From: Acidobacteriota bacterium
GTDB taxonomy: Bacteria > Acidobacteriota > JAAYUB01
Reading direction: 5' to 3'
Length of the DNA stretch: 64,000 nt
NCBI GenBank assembly: GCA_018001935.1
Contig: JAGNHB010000025.1
Location: forward strand, 1 to 64,000
The notes below the pieces were generated by a model, which was not told the DNA's origin, searched no databases, and saw only the letters and a list, made by a program, of their open reading frames with translations. This document shows positions 44,081-51,389 of the stretch, piece by piece (the first letter of the stretch is position 1; each line of letters begins with the position of its first letter). The position numbers and the translations under genes were made by a program.

Positions 44081-44131
44081 CGTCGGTGGGCTCCCACCGC
44101 TTTCAGAGCGGGGAAACCCGATGCGGGGACG
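44081..44131. repeat. Palindrome-bearing repeat related to 54459-54516
   Basis: It contains GGTGGG/CCCACC (44085-44098) and then CCGC/GCGG around a pyrimidine-rich loop, ending in GCGGGGACGAAG. The segment at 54459-54516 has the same order: CGTCG, a G/C palindrome, CCGCC..GGCGG, GAAACC and GGGGACG. They look like diverged copies of one unit. Confidence 0.45.
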
Positions 44132-44205
44132 AAGAAGGGAATCCCGGCAGCGTCGTCCGGTTTGCCACGCTTGTGCCGATCCGGGTCCGGAATCGACGTA
44201 ACAGG

Positions 44206-44304
44206 CCTCTCGCAAAGACGCCAGGATGCAAAGCCTCGCAAAGGAATCCCCCTTTTCCGCTTCCGGCTTTGCGAGGCTTGGCGTCTTTGCGTCTTTGCGA
44301 GAGG
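44206..44304. repeat. Long hairpin element (CTTTGCG words)
   Basis: The left arm (44206-44243) and right arm (44267-44304) are inverted copies matching at 34 of 38 positions without gaps. The loop is 23 bases. The arms repeat the words TCTTTGCG and GCAAAG. The element lies in mosaic 2 between the two heptamer arrays. Confidence 0.8.
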
Positions 44305-44340
44305 TAAAAACCGCCTGTTTTTTTCTGGAGCGTCCGGATG

Positions 44341-44370
44341 ATCCGTGTCCATCCGTGTTCATCCGTGGTT
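44341..44370. repeat. ATCCGTG triple word
   Basis: Three ATCCGTG words at exact 10-base spacing, ending in GTGGTT. This is the clearest form of the triple-word arm seen at 1353, 1473, 37890 and 51255. No partner arm is present here. Confidence 0.75.
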
Positions 44371-44392
44371 TCTCTCCGGTTTATCCGGGTTG

Positions 44393-44413
44393 GGCTGTAG
44401 GCTATAGGCTGTA
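44393..44413. repeat. GGCTRTA heptamer array, second of mosaic 2
   Basis: GGCTGTA, GGCTATA, GGCTGTA in tandem. As in mosaic 1, the TATCGG hexamer array follows within 25 bases. Confidence 0.8.
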
Positions 44414-44429
44414 GGCTCGGAGGAATAGC

Positions 44430-44641
44430 CGTCGGGGTCGGTATCGGCATCGGTATCGGTATCGGAATCGGTATCGGAATCGGTATCGCAATCGGTATCG
44501 CAATCGGTATCGCAATCGCAATCGGTATCGGCCTCGTGATTGGCATCGCCATCACCATCGTTATTGCCATCGTTGTCATCAGTATCGGTATCGGTATCGT
44601 CGTCGCCATCGGTATCACAACACCATCGTCATTGACATCGC
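44430..44641. repeat. TATCGG hexamer array, long copy
   Basis: About 35 hexamers, mostly TATCGG, AATCGG, TATCGC and CATCGC. The array grows more degenerate towards its 3' end, where ATCATT and ATTGCC variants appear. It is twice as long as the array at 3854-3955. Alternating AATCGG and TATCGG suggests a 12-base higher-order unit. Confidence 0.85.
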
Positions 44642-44680
44642 CCCCTCCGGACCGACACCCCTCGTCCGGCAAGCCTCGTT

Positions 44681-44750
44681 GCGGAGTGCGGCGCGGAGGC
44701 TGCCGGAGCGCCGCTTTGGCCGCGCCGCGCAGGCCGCCGGAGCGGCGCGG
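44681..44750. repeat. Twin-hairpin repeat, copy B
   Basis: GCGGCGC with GCGCCGC and CGCGCCGC with GCGGCGCG, both stems perfect, loops of 13 bases. It differs from copy A (3969-4040) at only four of 70 positions, two of them in the spacer and two in loops. The stems are unchanged. Confidence 0.85.
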
Positions 44751-44864
44751 TTCCCGGGCCTTCCTCCCGTCTTTTGCAAGCGCAAGCTCGTAGAGACGAG
44801 GGCACGAGGGAAAAAGGCGCAGCCTTCCCGTCGCCCTGAAGATTTTTTGATGACGTGGGTGCGC

Positions 44865-44927
44865 GAAGGGACCAAGGGAGCAAAAGGGCCAAAAGGACCA
44901 AAGGGACAGGAAGGACAAGCGGGACCG
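44865..44927. repeat. AAGGGACAA nonamer array
   Basis: Seven tandem nonamers in strict 9-base phase: GAAGGGACC, AAGGGAGCA, AAAGGGCCA, AAAGGACCA, AAGGGACAG, GAAGGACAA, GCGGGACCG. The short copy is at 4151-4168. Confidence 0.8.
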
Positions 44928-45045
44928 GCGGGGCGGATAGTCTGCAGTACTTTCGAAGTGAAATCGTTGCCGGATCGCGCAAGACAGTGGGGTCGATCGC
45001 TTGAAACGTCAACCGGGAGGGGAAGCTGCGGCCGATGCCGTCTTC

Positions 45046-45116
45046 CAAGGCGAGCTCGGCGCCTTGGCGAAATCAGGTTCCGGACCGGCTCTCACCAAGG
45101 CGCAAAGCTCGCCAAG
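45046..45116. repeat. CCTTGGCG hairpin element, diverged
   Basis: 45046-45070 is an inverted copy of 45092-45116 at 20 of 25 positions. The loop keeps ATCAGGTTCCGG, close to ATCAATGTCCGG in the loop at 4262-4272. It is therefore a relative of the 4231-4310 element in the same place within the mosaic. Confidence 0.65.
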
Positions 45117-45421
45117 AAACCCGCCTGGCCCCTGGATAGGGCCAAGAGGCACCAACGGTTGCCTTCACCGGGTCATCCCACCTCCGGGAAAAGACCTTCC
45201 GGAATGTCTCTCGCAGAGGCACGGAGAAGAGGCGTCTCCACTATGGTCGACAGGCCGAACGCCGTCTCCTTTCTCCTGTCTCCCGACAACGGCCTCCTGA
45301 GCGCTGTCTCCCTCTCCTGCCTTCTGTCTTCTGAATCCTGTTTTCTAAATTCTGGATTCTGGATTCTGAATTCTTCGTTCGTGTGGTTCGTGGTTCACTT
45401 CCGCCTCTGCTCCCTCCGTCC
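45117..45421. repeat. Gap with a TTCTGGA heptamer array and a TTCGTG arm
   Basis: No gene is seen. The second half is pyrimidine-rich with recurring CTCCTG and CTGTCT words (45266-45340). TTCTGGA, TTCTGGA, TTCTGAA run in tandem at 45350-45370, directly followed by TTCGTGTGG and TTCGTGGTT (45374-45395). The gap lies before the 3' end of the cyclophilin gene. Confidence 0.55.
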
Positions 45422-47293
45422 TCACTTCTCAACGTTAACCGACACGATGAGAGTCCCCGGGATCAGTCCGTCGAGGATCGGGAGGGCCTTATCCGGGTCT
45501 TCCACCTCGCCCACGCGGGTGTAGCGGCCGGTCAGGTGCGGAGTCGCATTGGTGGTGATGAAGAACTGGCTCCCGCCGGTGTCCTTCCCCGACAGGGCCA
45601 TGCCCACGCTCCCGGGACCGTACCACGTCAGGCTGTTCTCGCAGCGCACCGTGTAGCCGGGCCCGCCGTCCATGGTGTCCCAGGGAGAGCCCATCTGGAC
45701 CACGAAGTCCGGGACCACCCGGGGGACCCGGCGGCCGTCGAAGAAACCCTCCGACGCCAGGAGGATCAGGTTGGCCGTGTTCAGGGGGGCGATCTTCGGG
45801 TCCAGCCGGAGCACCACGGACCGGTTGCCGGAAAAGGTGACCCGGAGCCGAACGGGTTTCTTACCTGCCGCGAGGCTTTCGGCCTTTTTCAGGATCTGCC
45901 GGTCCCGGGGCGTCGGGTCGGGGGCCGCGGGCCAGGGGGTGTCGGGGCGGATTTTGACCAGCGCCTGCCAGGCCAGGAAGCGTCGGGCCCAGTCCGGGTT
46001 CGTCCGGAAAGGCCCCAGGACCTCGGCCTGGCGTTCCGGCGCCAGCTTCCAGCGCTCCAAAGCGCCGATCAGCGCCTGGAGCCCGTCGAGGTCGTTGTCG
46101 GTCCCGATGGCGCTGCAGAGCGCAGCGAGGTCCTCCGGGGGGGCCGGGAGGTCCTCGATGGCAGCCCCGCGGGCAACGGGGTCCTTGCCCGCCAGGAGGG
46201 CCTTCCGGAGCGTGTCCGCGGCGGAAGGGTCCAGCTTCCGGAGCGCGGGGAGAACGTAAGCCCGGACGATCGGGTCGTCCCCGGCGGCCAGCCCCCTGGC
46301 CGCGGCGGCCGCCCAGTCCCCTTTCGCCCGGGGCAGGACGCCGGCCCAGGCGAGGCGAAGCAGGCGGGGGGCGTTCGGCAGGTTCACCGTGAACATGCGC
46401 CACGCTGCGCTCAGGGCACGGTTGGACTCCTCGTCCAGCGGGTCGGGGAGGCCTTCCAGGAGCCTCTGCATCAGGAACTCCCGCAGCGTGTTCCCGGCCC
46501 GGGCCGATTTCGCGTCCACCGGGGCGGGGTCGGCGTAATCGGGGCTCCCCGAGAGGCCCAGGCGCCGCCAGTGCTCGTCCAGGTTCTCCCGGCTGATCAT
46601 CATGCCGGGCAGGGCGAGATCGAGGAGAAGGTCGAGGTGCACCGTGACCCGACGGTCCCATGGACCCCGGTTCCAGGCCTCCAGCAGGGCGGCCACGGCG
46701 CCGGGCGTCGGCACGACCCCGGACGGCGGGACCGGTTCGATTCCCGCCAGATGAAGCCGCAACCGGGCGGCCGCGGCCCGGACCGGGTCCACCTTCCCGG
46801 CTTTGTCCAGCGCTTCCAGGAACGCGGTCAGGGCCGCGTCCGGTTTTTCACCCCGGAGCCGGGCCGCGGCAACCGCCTGGGACAGCTGCAGGTGCCGGGG
46901 CCAGGCCGCGGCGTCCGCGGGCGCCAGCCCGGCCAGGGCCGACAGGGACTTCGGCGACTTCAGGCGGTTGAGGAAGTGGAGGGCGGTGAACCGGTCCTGC
47001 GGGGATTTCGCCCGGAGGGCCCGCTGCTCCCAATCCGCCAGGGCCGGTTGGTCCAGTTCGGGCGGAAGCATCGGCGGCATCCCCGGCTTGCCGATCCGGC
47101 GGAGGGACAGCTCCAGGCGGTCCCGGTCCTCCGGGGAGAGGGCCTTCCCCACACCCTCGCCCAGGCCGGGGTCCTGGCGCGCCCACTCGGCGCGGACGGC
47201 CTCCCGGGGGCCATAACGCCCGTGGGCGGCAGCCGGGAAGCAGACGGGAAGAAACGCCAGGCACACACAGCAGGAAACGACCGTCCGGTTCAC
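45422..47293 (-). CDS. Exported HEAT-like repeat protein with C-terminal cyclophilin domain
   Basis: A 623-residue protein. It has a signal peptide (residues 1-23). Residues 60-440 are helical repeats of the HEAT type. The last 165 residues form a cyclophilin-type peptidyl-prolyl isomerase with RRVPRVVPDFVVQMG, GSVGMALSGKDTGGSQFFI and PHLTGRYTRVGEV. Residues usually needed for catalysis (Arg, Phe, Gln) are largely present; the Trp of the cyclosporin site is His here, as in many bacterial members. It probably assists folding in the periplasm. Its start is 1 base from the stop of the lipoprotein gene, so they form an operon. Confidence 0.82.
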   Translation of the reverse strand: MNRTVVSCCVCLAFLPVCFPAAAHGRYGPREAVRAEWARQDPGLGEGVGKALSPEDRDRLELSLRRIGKPGMPPMLPPELDQPALADWEQRALRAKSPQDRFTALHFLNRLKSPKSLSALAGLAPADAAAWPRHLQLSQAVAAARLRGEKPDAALTAFLEALDKAGKVDPVRAAAARLRLHLAGIEPVPPSGVVPTPGAVAALLEAWNRGPWDRRVTVHLDLLLDLALPGMMISRENLDEHWRRLGLSGSPDYADPAPVDAKSARAGNTLREFLMQRLLEGLPDPLDEESNRALSAAWRMFTVNLPNAPRLLRLAWAGVLPRAKGDWAAAAARGLAAGDDPIVRAYVLPALRKLDPSAADTLRKALLAGKDPVARGAAIEDLPAPPEDLAALCSAIGTDNDLDGLQALIGALERWKLAPERQAEVLGPFRTNPDWARRFLAWQALVKIRPDTPWPAAPDPTPRDRQILKKAESLAAGKKPVRLRVTFSGNRSVVLRLDPKIAPLNTANLILLASEGFFDGRRVPRVVPDFVVQMGSPWDTMDGGPGYTVRCENSLTWYGPGSVGMALSGKDTGGSQFFITTNATPHLTGRYTRVGEVEDPDKALPILDGLIPGTLIVSVNVEK

Positions 47294-47294
47294 T

Positions 47295-47717
47295 TCAATT
47301 CCCCAGCATCTGCATCGCGTTCCCGACCTTGACCATTCGCATGGCCGCGGACTGGACCGTCTCGTCCGACGCGAATTTCATGAGCTTGTCCCTGAGGGCC
47401 GGGCCCTGGAAACGGGTCGAAACCTCCTGGAGTTTGTCCATCTCCGTTTTCAGCGCCGACGGGGTTTCCTTCCCCAGTTCGGGATACTTCTTCTTCAGCT
47501 CTTCCGCCTCCTTGGTGAAGGACTCCATGTCGTCGCAGAGCTTGTTCATGGCGGTGGCGGTCTCCGAGGCGCTCTGGGCCTTCTCGATGTTGGAGAGGAA
47601 GGTCTCCATGGAGGCGGTCATCTTCTGCAGGAACGCCTTCACGTCCCCGTAACTCTTCGAGCAGGCCACCGCCAGGGACAGACACAGGACGACAAGCAGC
47701 ATCATCGTTCTCTTCAT
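47295..47717 (-). CDS. Small helical lipoprotein of unknown function
   Basis: A 140-residue protein. I chose ATG 47717 because GGAGGTGAT precedes it, an almost perfect ribosome site. The signal sequence ends in LSLAVACSK, a reasonable lipobox. The mature part is one long amphipathic helical region rich in Lys, Glu and Met (for example FLQKMTASMETFLSN). No family is recognised. It is followed directly by the cyclophilin gene. Confidence 0.65.
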   Translation of the reverse strand: MKRTMMLLVVLCLSLAVACSKSYGDVKAFLQKMTASMETFLSNIEKAQSASETATAMNKLCDDMESFTKEAEELKKKYPELGKETPSALKTEMDKLQEVSTRFQGPALRDKLMKFASDETVQSAAMRMVKVGNAMQMLGN

Positions 47718-47812
47718 CGCATCACCTCCGGAGTGGATATCCTGTTCCCTCCGACCCTGCCCGGGCTGGAGAGCACGTGGGACCCTGTTCGGAAACGTCC
47801 GTTCACCGCGTG

Positions 47813-47840
47813 AGCATAACACCCTTCCCCCCATTTTCAA
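47813..47840 (-). promoter_or_regulatory. Promoter of the lipoprotein-cyclophilin operon
   Basis: On the minus strand TTGAAA (47840-47835) and TATGCT (47818-47813) are 16 bases apart. The start of transcription would be near 47806, giving a leader of about 89 bases. This also rules out the longer reading frame that begins at 47975. Confidence 0.5.
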
Positions 47841-47998
47841 AGAGGATGATTGGGAACGCGGGGAACGGGAGGCCATCATGGGACGAGGCAGGAGGGCCCT
47901 CAGACAAAAACCTTCCCGGAGGCGTCCTTGTGCAGTAGAATCTTCCCGGGCCCGGGCCACCCCGGCCGCCCGCAACCATCCTCCCTTCGAGGGGAAAT

Positions 47999-49939
47999 GT
48001 GAAGCCCGCGACGTTCACCGGTGCCCCCCGCAACGACCCGCCGGGCCGTCCCCGGGTCCTGCGCGCGTTCCCTGGGGGCCTGCCCGTGGTCCTCCTTTCG
48101 GTCCTGGCCTGCGGCTTCACCGTCGCCGGAGCCCGGGTTGCCGGCCCGCCGCAGCGCCCGCTCGACCCTTTCGCAATGTCGGGGTGGGACATCCTGGTCC
48201 CCGAAGACGCCCATCCCGCGGAACTGACGGCGGCACAAGAATTTCGTCGCTTCTTCGCCCGGGCCTCGGGGTTCACCCTCCCCGTGGTCCGGTCCGTGGA
48301 CCCGGGGCGCCTTCACGTGTACATCGGCCGCTCCGAAGCTCTGGCGTCCCGCCTGCCGGACGAGGGGTCCCCCTCCCCGGGCCCCGAGGACTTCCGGACG
48401 TTCGCCGGGGACGACCTCCTCGCCATTTTCGGCGGACGGCCCCGGGGAACCCTCTACGGGGTTTACGCCTTCTGTGAGGAGCATCTCGGCGCCCGTTTCC
48501 TGACCGCGGACCACACGCACGTCCCGCCCCTGGCACCCGGCGCCCGTTTCGGCCCCGTGGACCGGCGCTTTCACCCGGTCTTCGCCTACCGGCTATGCAG
48601 TTACGCCGAGAACGCCCTCGCCCCGGACTTCGCCGTCCGCCTGCGCTACAACGCGGTGAGAGGAATCCCCGAGAGCCTGGGCGGAACCACGGGCATCCCG
48701 CTGGTCGGTCACTCCCTGGGCCTTCTCCTGCCGGCCCGGACCTGGGGTGAAGCCCACCCCGACTACTTCGCCGACTACTTCGGGGAACGCCGTTGGAACG
48801 TTTCCAACGAGATGGGGGGCGAGGGAACGCAACCCTGCCCCACCCACCCCGACGGGGTCCGGCTCGTGACGAAGGCCGTGCTCGAGCGCTTCGAACAGGA
48901 CCCCTCGCTCACGGTCGCCCCCGTGTCCCAGAACGACAACTGGTACTACTGCCGGTGCCCCCGCTGCCGGGCCCTGACCGAGGTGGAAGGCTCGCCCATG
49001 GCTCCGCTCCTTTCCCTGGTCAACGCGGTGGCGGACGCGGTGGCGAAGCGGCGCTCCGGGGCCGAAGTGGGCACGCTGGCCTACATGTGGAGCCGCAAGC
49101 CGCCCAAAACCCTTCGGCCGAGGCCCAACGTCCGCATCCAGCTCTGCACCATCGAGTGCTGTCAGGTCCACGCCCTCGGCGACCCGGCCTGCCCCGTCAA
49201 CCGGGCTTTCACGGAAGACCTGGACCGCTGGCGGGCCGCCACGGACAAGCTCTGGGTCTGGACCTACGCCGTGAACTTCACCAACTACTTCGTCCCCAGC
49301 CCCAACCTCCGCCGCATCGGGGAAAACCTCCGCTTCCTCGCGGACCGGGGCGTCAAGGGCGTCTTCGTCAACGCCCTGGGCGGGACGCCGGCCGGGGAGT
49401 TTTCCGACCTCCGCAACTACCTCGCCGGCCGGCTTCTCTGGGACCCCACCCAGGACGGCCGGGCCCTGGCCGACGAGTTCCTGTCCCTCCACTACGGGAA
49501 GGCCGCGCCCCCCCTGCGCCGGTTCGTCAACCGCTGGCTGGACCGGCTCGAGGCGTCGGGGCTGCACCCGCACTTCTACGGCAACGCGGCGGAGTTCGGC
49601 TGGGACGAGGCCCTGCTGGGCGAGGGGTTCAAGGCTTTTCGCGAGGCGCTGGAGAGCGCGGAGAGCGAGGTGATCCGGCGGCGCGTGGAGAAGGCCTCCC
49701 TCTTCCTTTACCGCCTCCGGATCGACCCCGTCTGGAACCTCACCGCCGCCGAGCGCCGTCTCCTCCCAGCGAAATGGCTCCGGGACCTCCGGAAACCGGC
49801 GGACACGTTCTTCCGTTTGTGCCGCAAGCACGGCGTCCGGCGGGTCTCCGACGGGATGACCCTGGACGAGGCCTGCCGCAAGGCCCGGGGCGTGTTCGGG
49901 ATCAAGCCGGGCGCCCTCTTCGGGGGGGTGCGCCGGTGA
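47999..49939 (+). CDS. DUF4838 domain exported protein
   Basis: A 646-residue protein. The N-terminal hydrophobic stretch (LPVVLLSVLACGFTV) is a signal or lipid anchor. An alpha-glucuronidase-like N-terminal region (about residues 60-180, TAAQEFRRFFARASG and GTLYGVYAFCEEHLGARF) is followed by a TIM-barrel DUF4838 region with SQNDNWYYCRCPRC (about 318) and LWVWTYAVNFTNYF. This group is probably glycoside hydrolase-related, but no activity is established. GAGGGGAA precedes GTG 47999. The stop overlaps the next gene's GTG by 3 bases. Confidence 0.75.
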   Translation: MKPATFTGAPRNDPPGRPRVLRAFPGGLPVVLLSVLACGFTVAGARVAGPPQRPLDPFAMSGWDILVPEDAHPAELTAAQEFRRFFARASGFTLPVVRSVDPGRLHVYIGRSEALASRLPDEGSPSPGPEDFRTFAGDDLLAIFGGRPRGTLYGVYAFCEEHLGARFLTADHTHVPPLAPGARFGPVDRRFHPVFAYRLCSYAENALAPDFAVRLRYNAVRGIPESLGGTTGIPLVGHSLGLLLPARTWGEAHPDYFADYFGERRWNVSNEMGGEGTQPCPTHPDGVRLVTKAVLERFEQDPSLTVAPVSQNDNWYYCRCPRCRALTEVEGSPMAPLLSLVNAVADAVAKRRSGAEVGTLAYMWSRKPPKTLRPRPNVRIQLCTIECCQVHALGDPACPVNRAFTEDLDRWRAATDKLWVWTYAVNFTNYFVPSPNLRRIGENLRFLADRGVKGVFVNALGGTPAGEFSDLRNYLAGRLLWDPTQDGRALADEFLSLHYGKAAPPLRRFVNRWLDRLEASGLHPHFYGNAAEFGWDEALLGEGFKAFREALESAESEVIRRRVEKASLFLYRLRIDPVWNLTAAERRLLPAKWLRDLRKPADTFFRLCRKHGVRRVSDGMTLDEACRKARGVFGIKPGALFGGVRR

Positions 49940-51126
49940 GCCTCCGGGACCTCTTCCTGCTGGAACCCGGGATCGTGTTCCTCAACCACGGCTCATTCGG
50001 GGCCTGCGCGCTGCCGGTGTTCGAGGCCTACCAGGCGTGGCAGCGGGAGCTGGAGCGCCGTCCCGTGGAGTTCCTGGGGCGCCGGTCCGCCGCGCTCCTG
50101 GGGGAATCCCTCCGGTCGCTGGCGGCCTTCCTCGACGCGTCCCCCGACCGCCTGGTCTACCTCACCAACACCACCACCGGCGTCAACACCGTGGCCCGCT
50201 CCCTCTGCCTGATGCCGGGCGACGAGGTCCTCACCACCGATCACGAGTACGGCGCCTGCGACAACGTCTGGGAGCACGTCTGCCGGCGTCGGGGGGCGCG
50301 TTACGTCCGTCACCCCCTCCCGCTGCCCCTCCCCTCTCCGGACGTCGCAGCGGACCGGGTCTGGGACGGGGTGACCCCCGCCACCCGGATCCTCTATCTC
50401 AGCCATGTCACGTCCACCACCGCCCTGGTTTTCCCCGTGGGGGAACTCTGCCGGCGGGCGCGGGAGGCGGGCATCCTCACCGTGATCGACGGCGCCCACG
50501 CCCCCGGCCAGACGGACCTGCACCTCGACGCCCTCGGGGCGGACGTCTACGTGGGCAACTGCCACAAGTGGCTCTGCGCGCCCAAGGGGAGCGCCTTCCT
50601 CTACGCGCGGCCCGAGATCCAGGACTCGCTGGACGCGGTGGTCATCGGGTGGGGGTACGGCGAGGGGGTGGCCGGCCACACCGCCTTCGACGGCTACCTG
50701 GGGTCGACGCCCTTCCTCCGCCGTCACCAGTGGCAGGGGACCCGCGATATCGCCGCCTTCCTGTCCGTTCCCGCCGCCATCGCCTTCCAGCGGGAGCACC
50801 ACTGGGACCGTGTCCGGGCCGCCTGTCACGACCTGGCGGCGGAGACCCTTGACGCCGTAGGCTCCCTGACGGGCCTCCCGCCCATCTCCGGCCCCGGCGG
50901 TTTTCTCCAGATGGCGGCCCTCCCCGTGCCCCCCTGCGACGCGGAAACCCTGAAATCGACCCTTTACGACCGGTTCCGCATCGAGGTCCCCGTCACCGGC
51001 CACGGCGAGCGCCTCTTCGTGCGGGTATCCGTCCAGGGATACAACACCCGCGACGACACCGGAGCCCTGGTCGATGCCCTCAAAACCCTCCTCGCCGAGG
51101 GTTTCTTCAACTCAAGCCACTCCTGA
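49936..51126 (+). CDS. Class V aminotransferase (isopenicillin-N epimerase-like)
   Basis: A 396-residue PLP enzyme. It has FLNHGSFGACALPV at the N-terminus, TNTTTGVNTVAR, the PLP-stacking VIDGAHAPGQ (about residues 180-189) and the Schiff-base Lys in NCHKWLCAPKG (about 212). The pattern matches the isopenicillin-N epimerase and related group, which act on amino acid derivatives; the true substrate is unknown. GTG 49936 overlaps the stop of the DUF4838 gene, so the two are co-translated, an odd pairing of a carbohydrate-related and an amino acid-related protein. Confidence 0.83.
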   Translation: MSLRDLFLLEPGIVFLNHGSFGACALPVFEAYQAWQRELERRPVEFLGRRSAALLGESLRSLAAFLDASPDRLVYLTNTTTGVNTVARSLCLMPGDEVLTTDHEYGACDNVWEHVCRRRGARYVRHPLPLPLPSPDVAADRVWDGVTPATRILYLSHVTSTTALVFPVGELCRRAREAGILTVIDGAHAPGQTDLHLDALGADVYVGNCHKWLCAPKGSAFLYARPEIQDSLDAVVIGWGYGEGVAGHTAFDGYLGSTPFLRRHQWQGTRDIAAFLSVPAAIAFQREHHWDRVRAACHDLAAETLDAVGSLTGLPPISGPGGFLQMAALPVPPCDAETLKSTLYDRFRIEVPVTGHGERLFVRVSVQGYNTRDDTGALVDALKTLLAEGFFNSSHS

Positions 51127-51132
51127 TTTTCT

Positions 51133-51285
51133 AAACCACTAATAACACTAATCTTCACTAATTCCATCCCCCCGGAGACCTGCTCTTGACCCTGCCAACA
51201 GCCCACCCCGTTTTTGCGGAAGGGCCTCGAGGCTGAAATTCTTTTAATTCATTTGATTAGTGAATATTAGTGAAATCAGTGGTTT
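51133..51285. repeat. Hairpin element built of CACTAAT words
   Basis: The left arm (51133-51163) has three CACTAAT-type words at 9-10 base spacing. The right arm (51255-51285) is its inverted copy at 26 of 31 positions without gaps, ending in CAGTGGTTT. The 91-base loop is not AT-rich. The arms are strongly AT-rich in a GC-rich genome, which argues against local origin by drift. It starts 7 bases after the aminotransferase stop. Confidence 0.8.
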
Positions 51286-51329
51286 GAATTTCTCCCCCTG
51301 CGGCACGGGTGCGGAACGGGAGAAAAGGG

Positions 51330-51368
51330 TTGTGTCCAGTGGTTTTCTCGGATAAAATCCGGACACAA
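51330..51368 (+). promoter_or_regulatory. Promoter of the malic enzyme gene with flanking inverted repeat
   Basis: TTGTGT (51330-51335) and TAAAAT (51353-51358), with a 17-base spacer, form a promoter. TTGTGTCC (51330-51337) and its exact inverse GGACACAA (51361-51368) bracket the core, with centres 31 bases apart, about three helical turns. A dimeric regulator could bind both half-sites. The start of transcription would fall near 51365, inside the second half-site. Confidence 0.55.
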
Positions 51369-51389
51369 TTTCGCCCGGAGGAGGTAATC

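Noticed and set aside
40745-44362. A 1205-codon open frame on the minus strand opposite the secreted metallopeptidase
   Set aside because: Its composition is typical of an antisense shadow (Gly, Arg, Val, Glu, His). The plus strand has a ribosome site, signal peptide and zinc motif.
51330-51368. A Rex operator at the malic enzyme promoter
   Set aside because: Rex sites are compact palindromes of about 18 bases. Here the half-sites are 23 bases apart and the inner bases differ.
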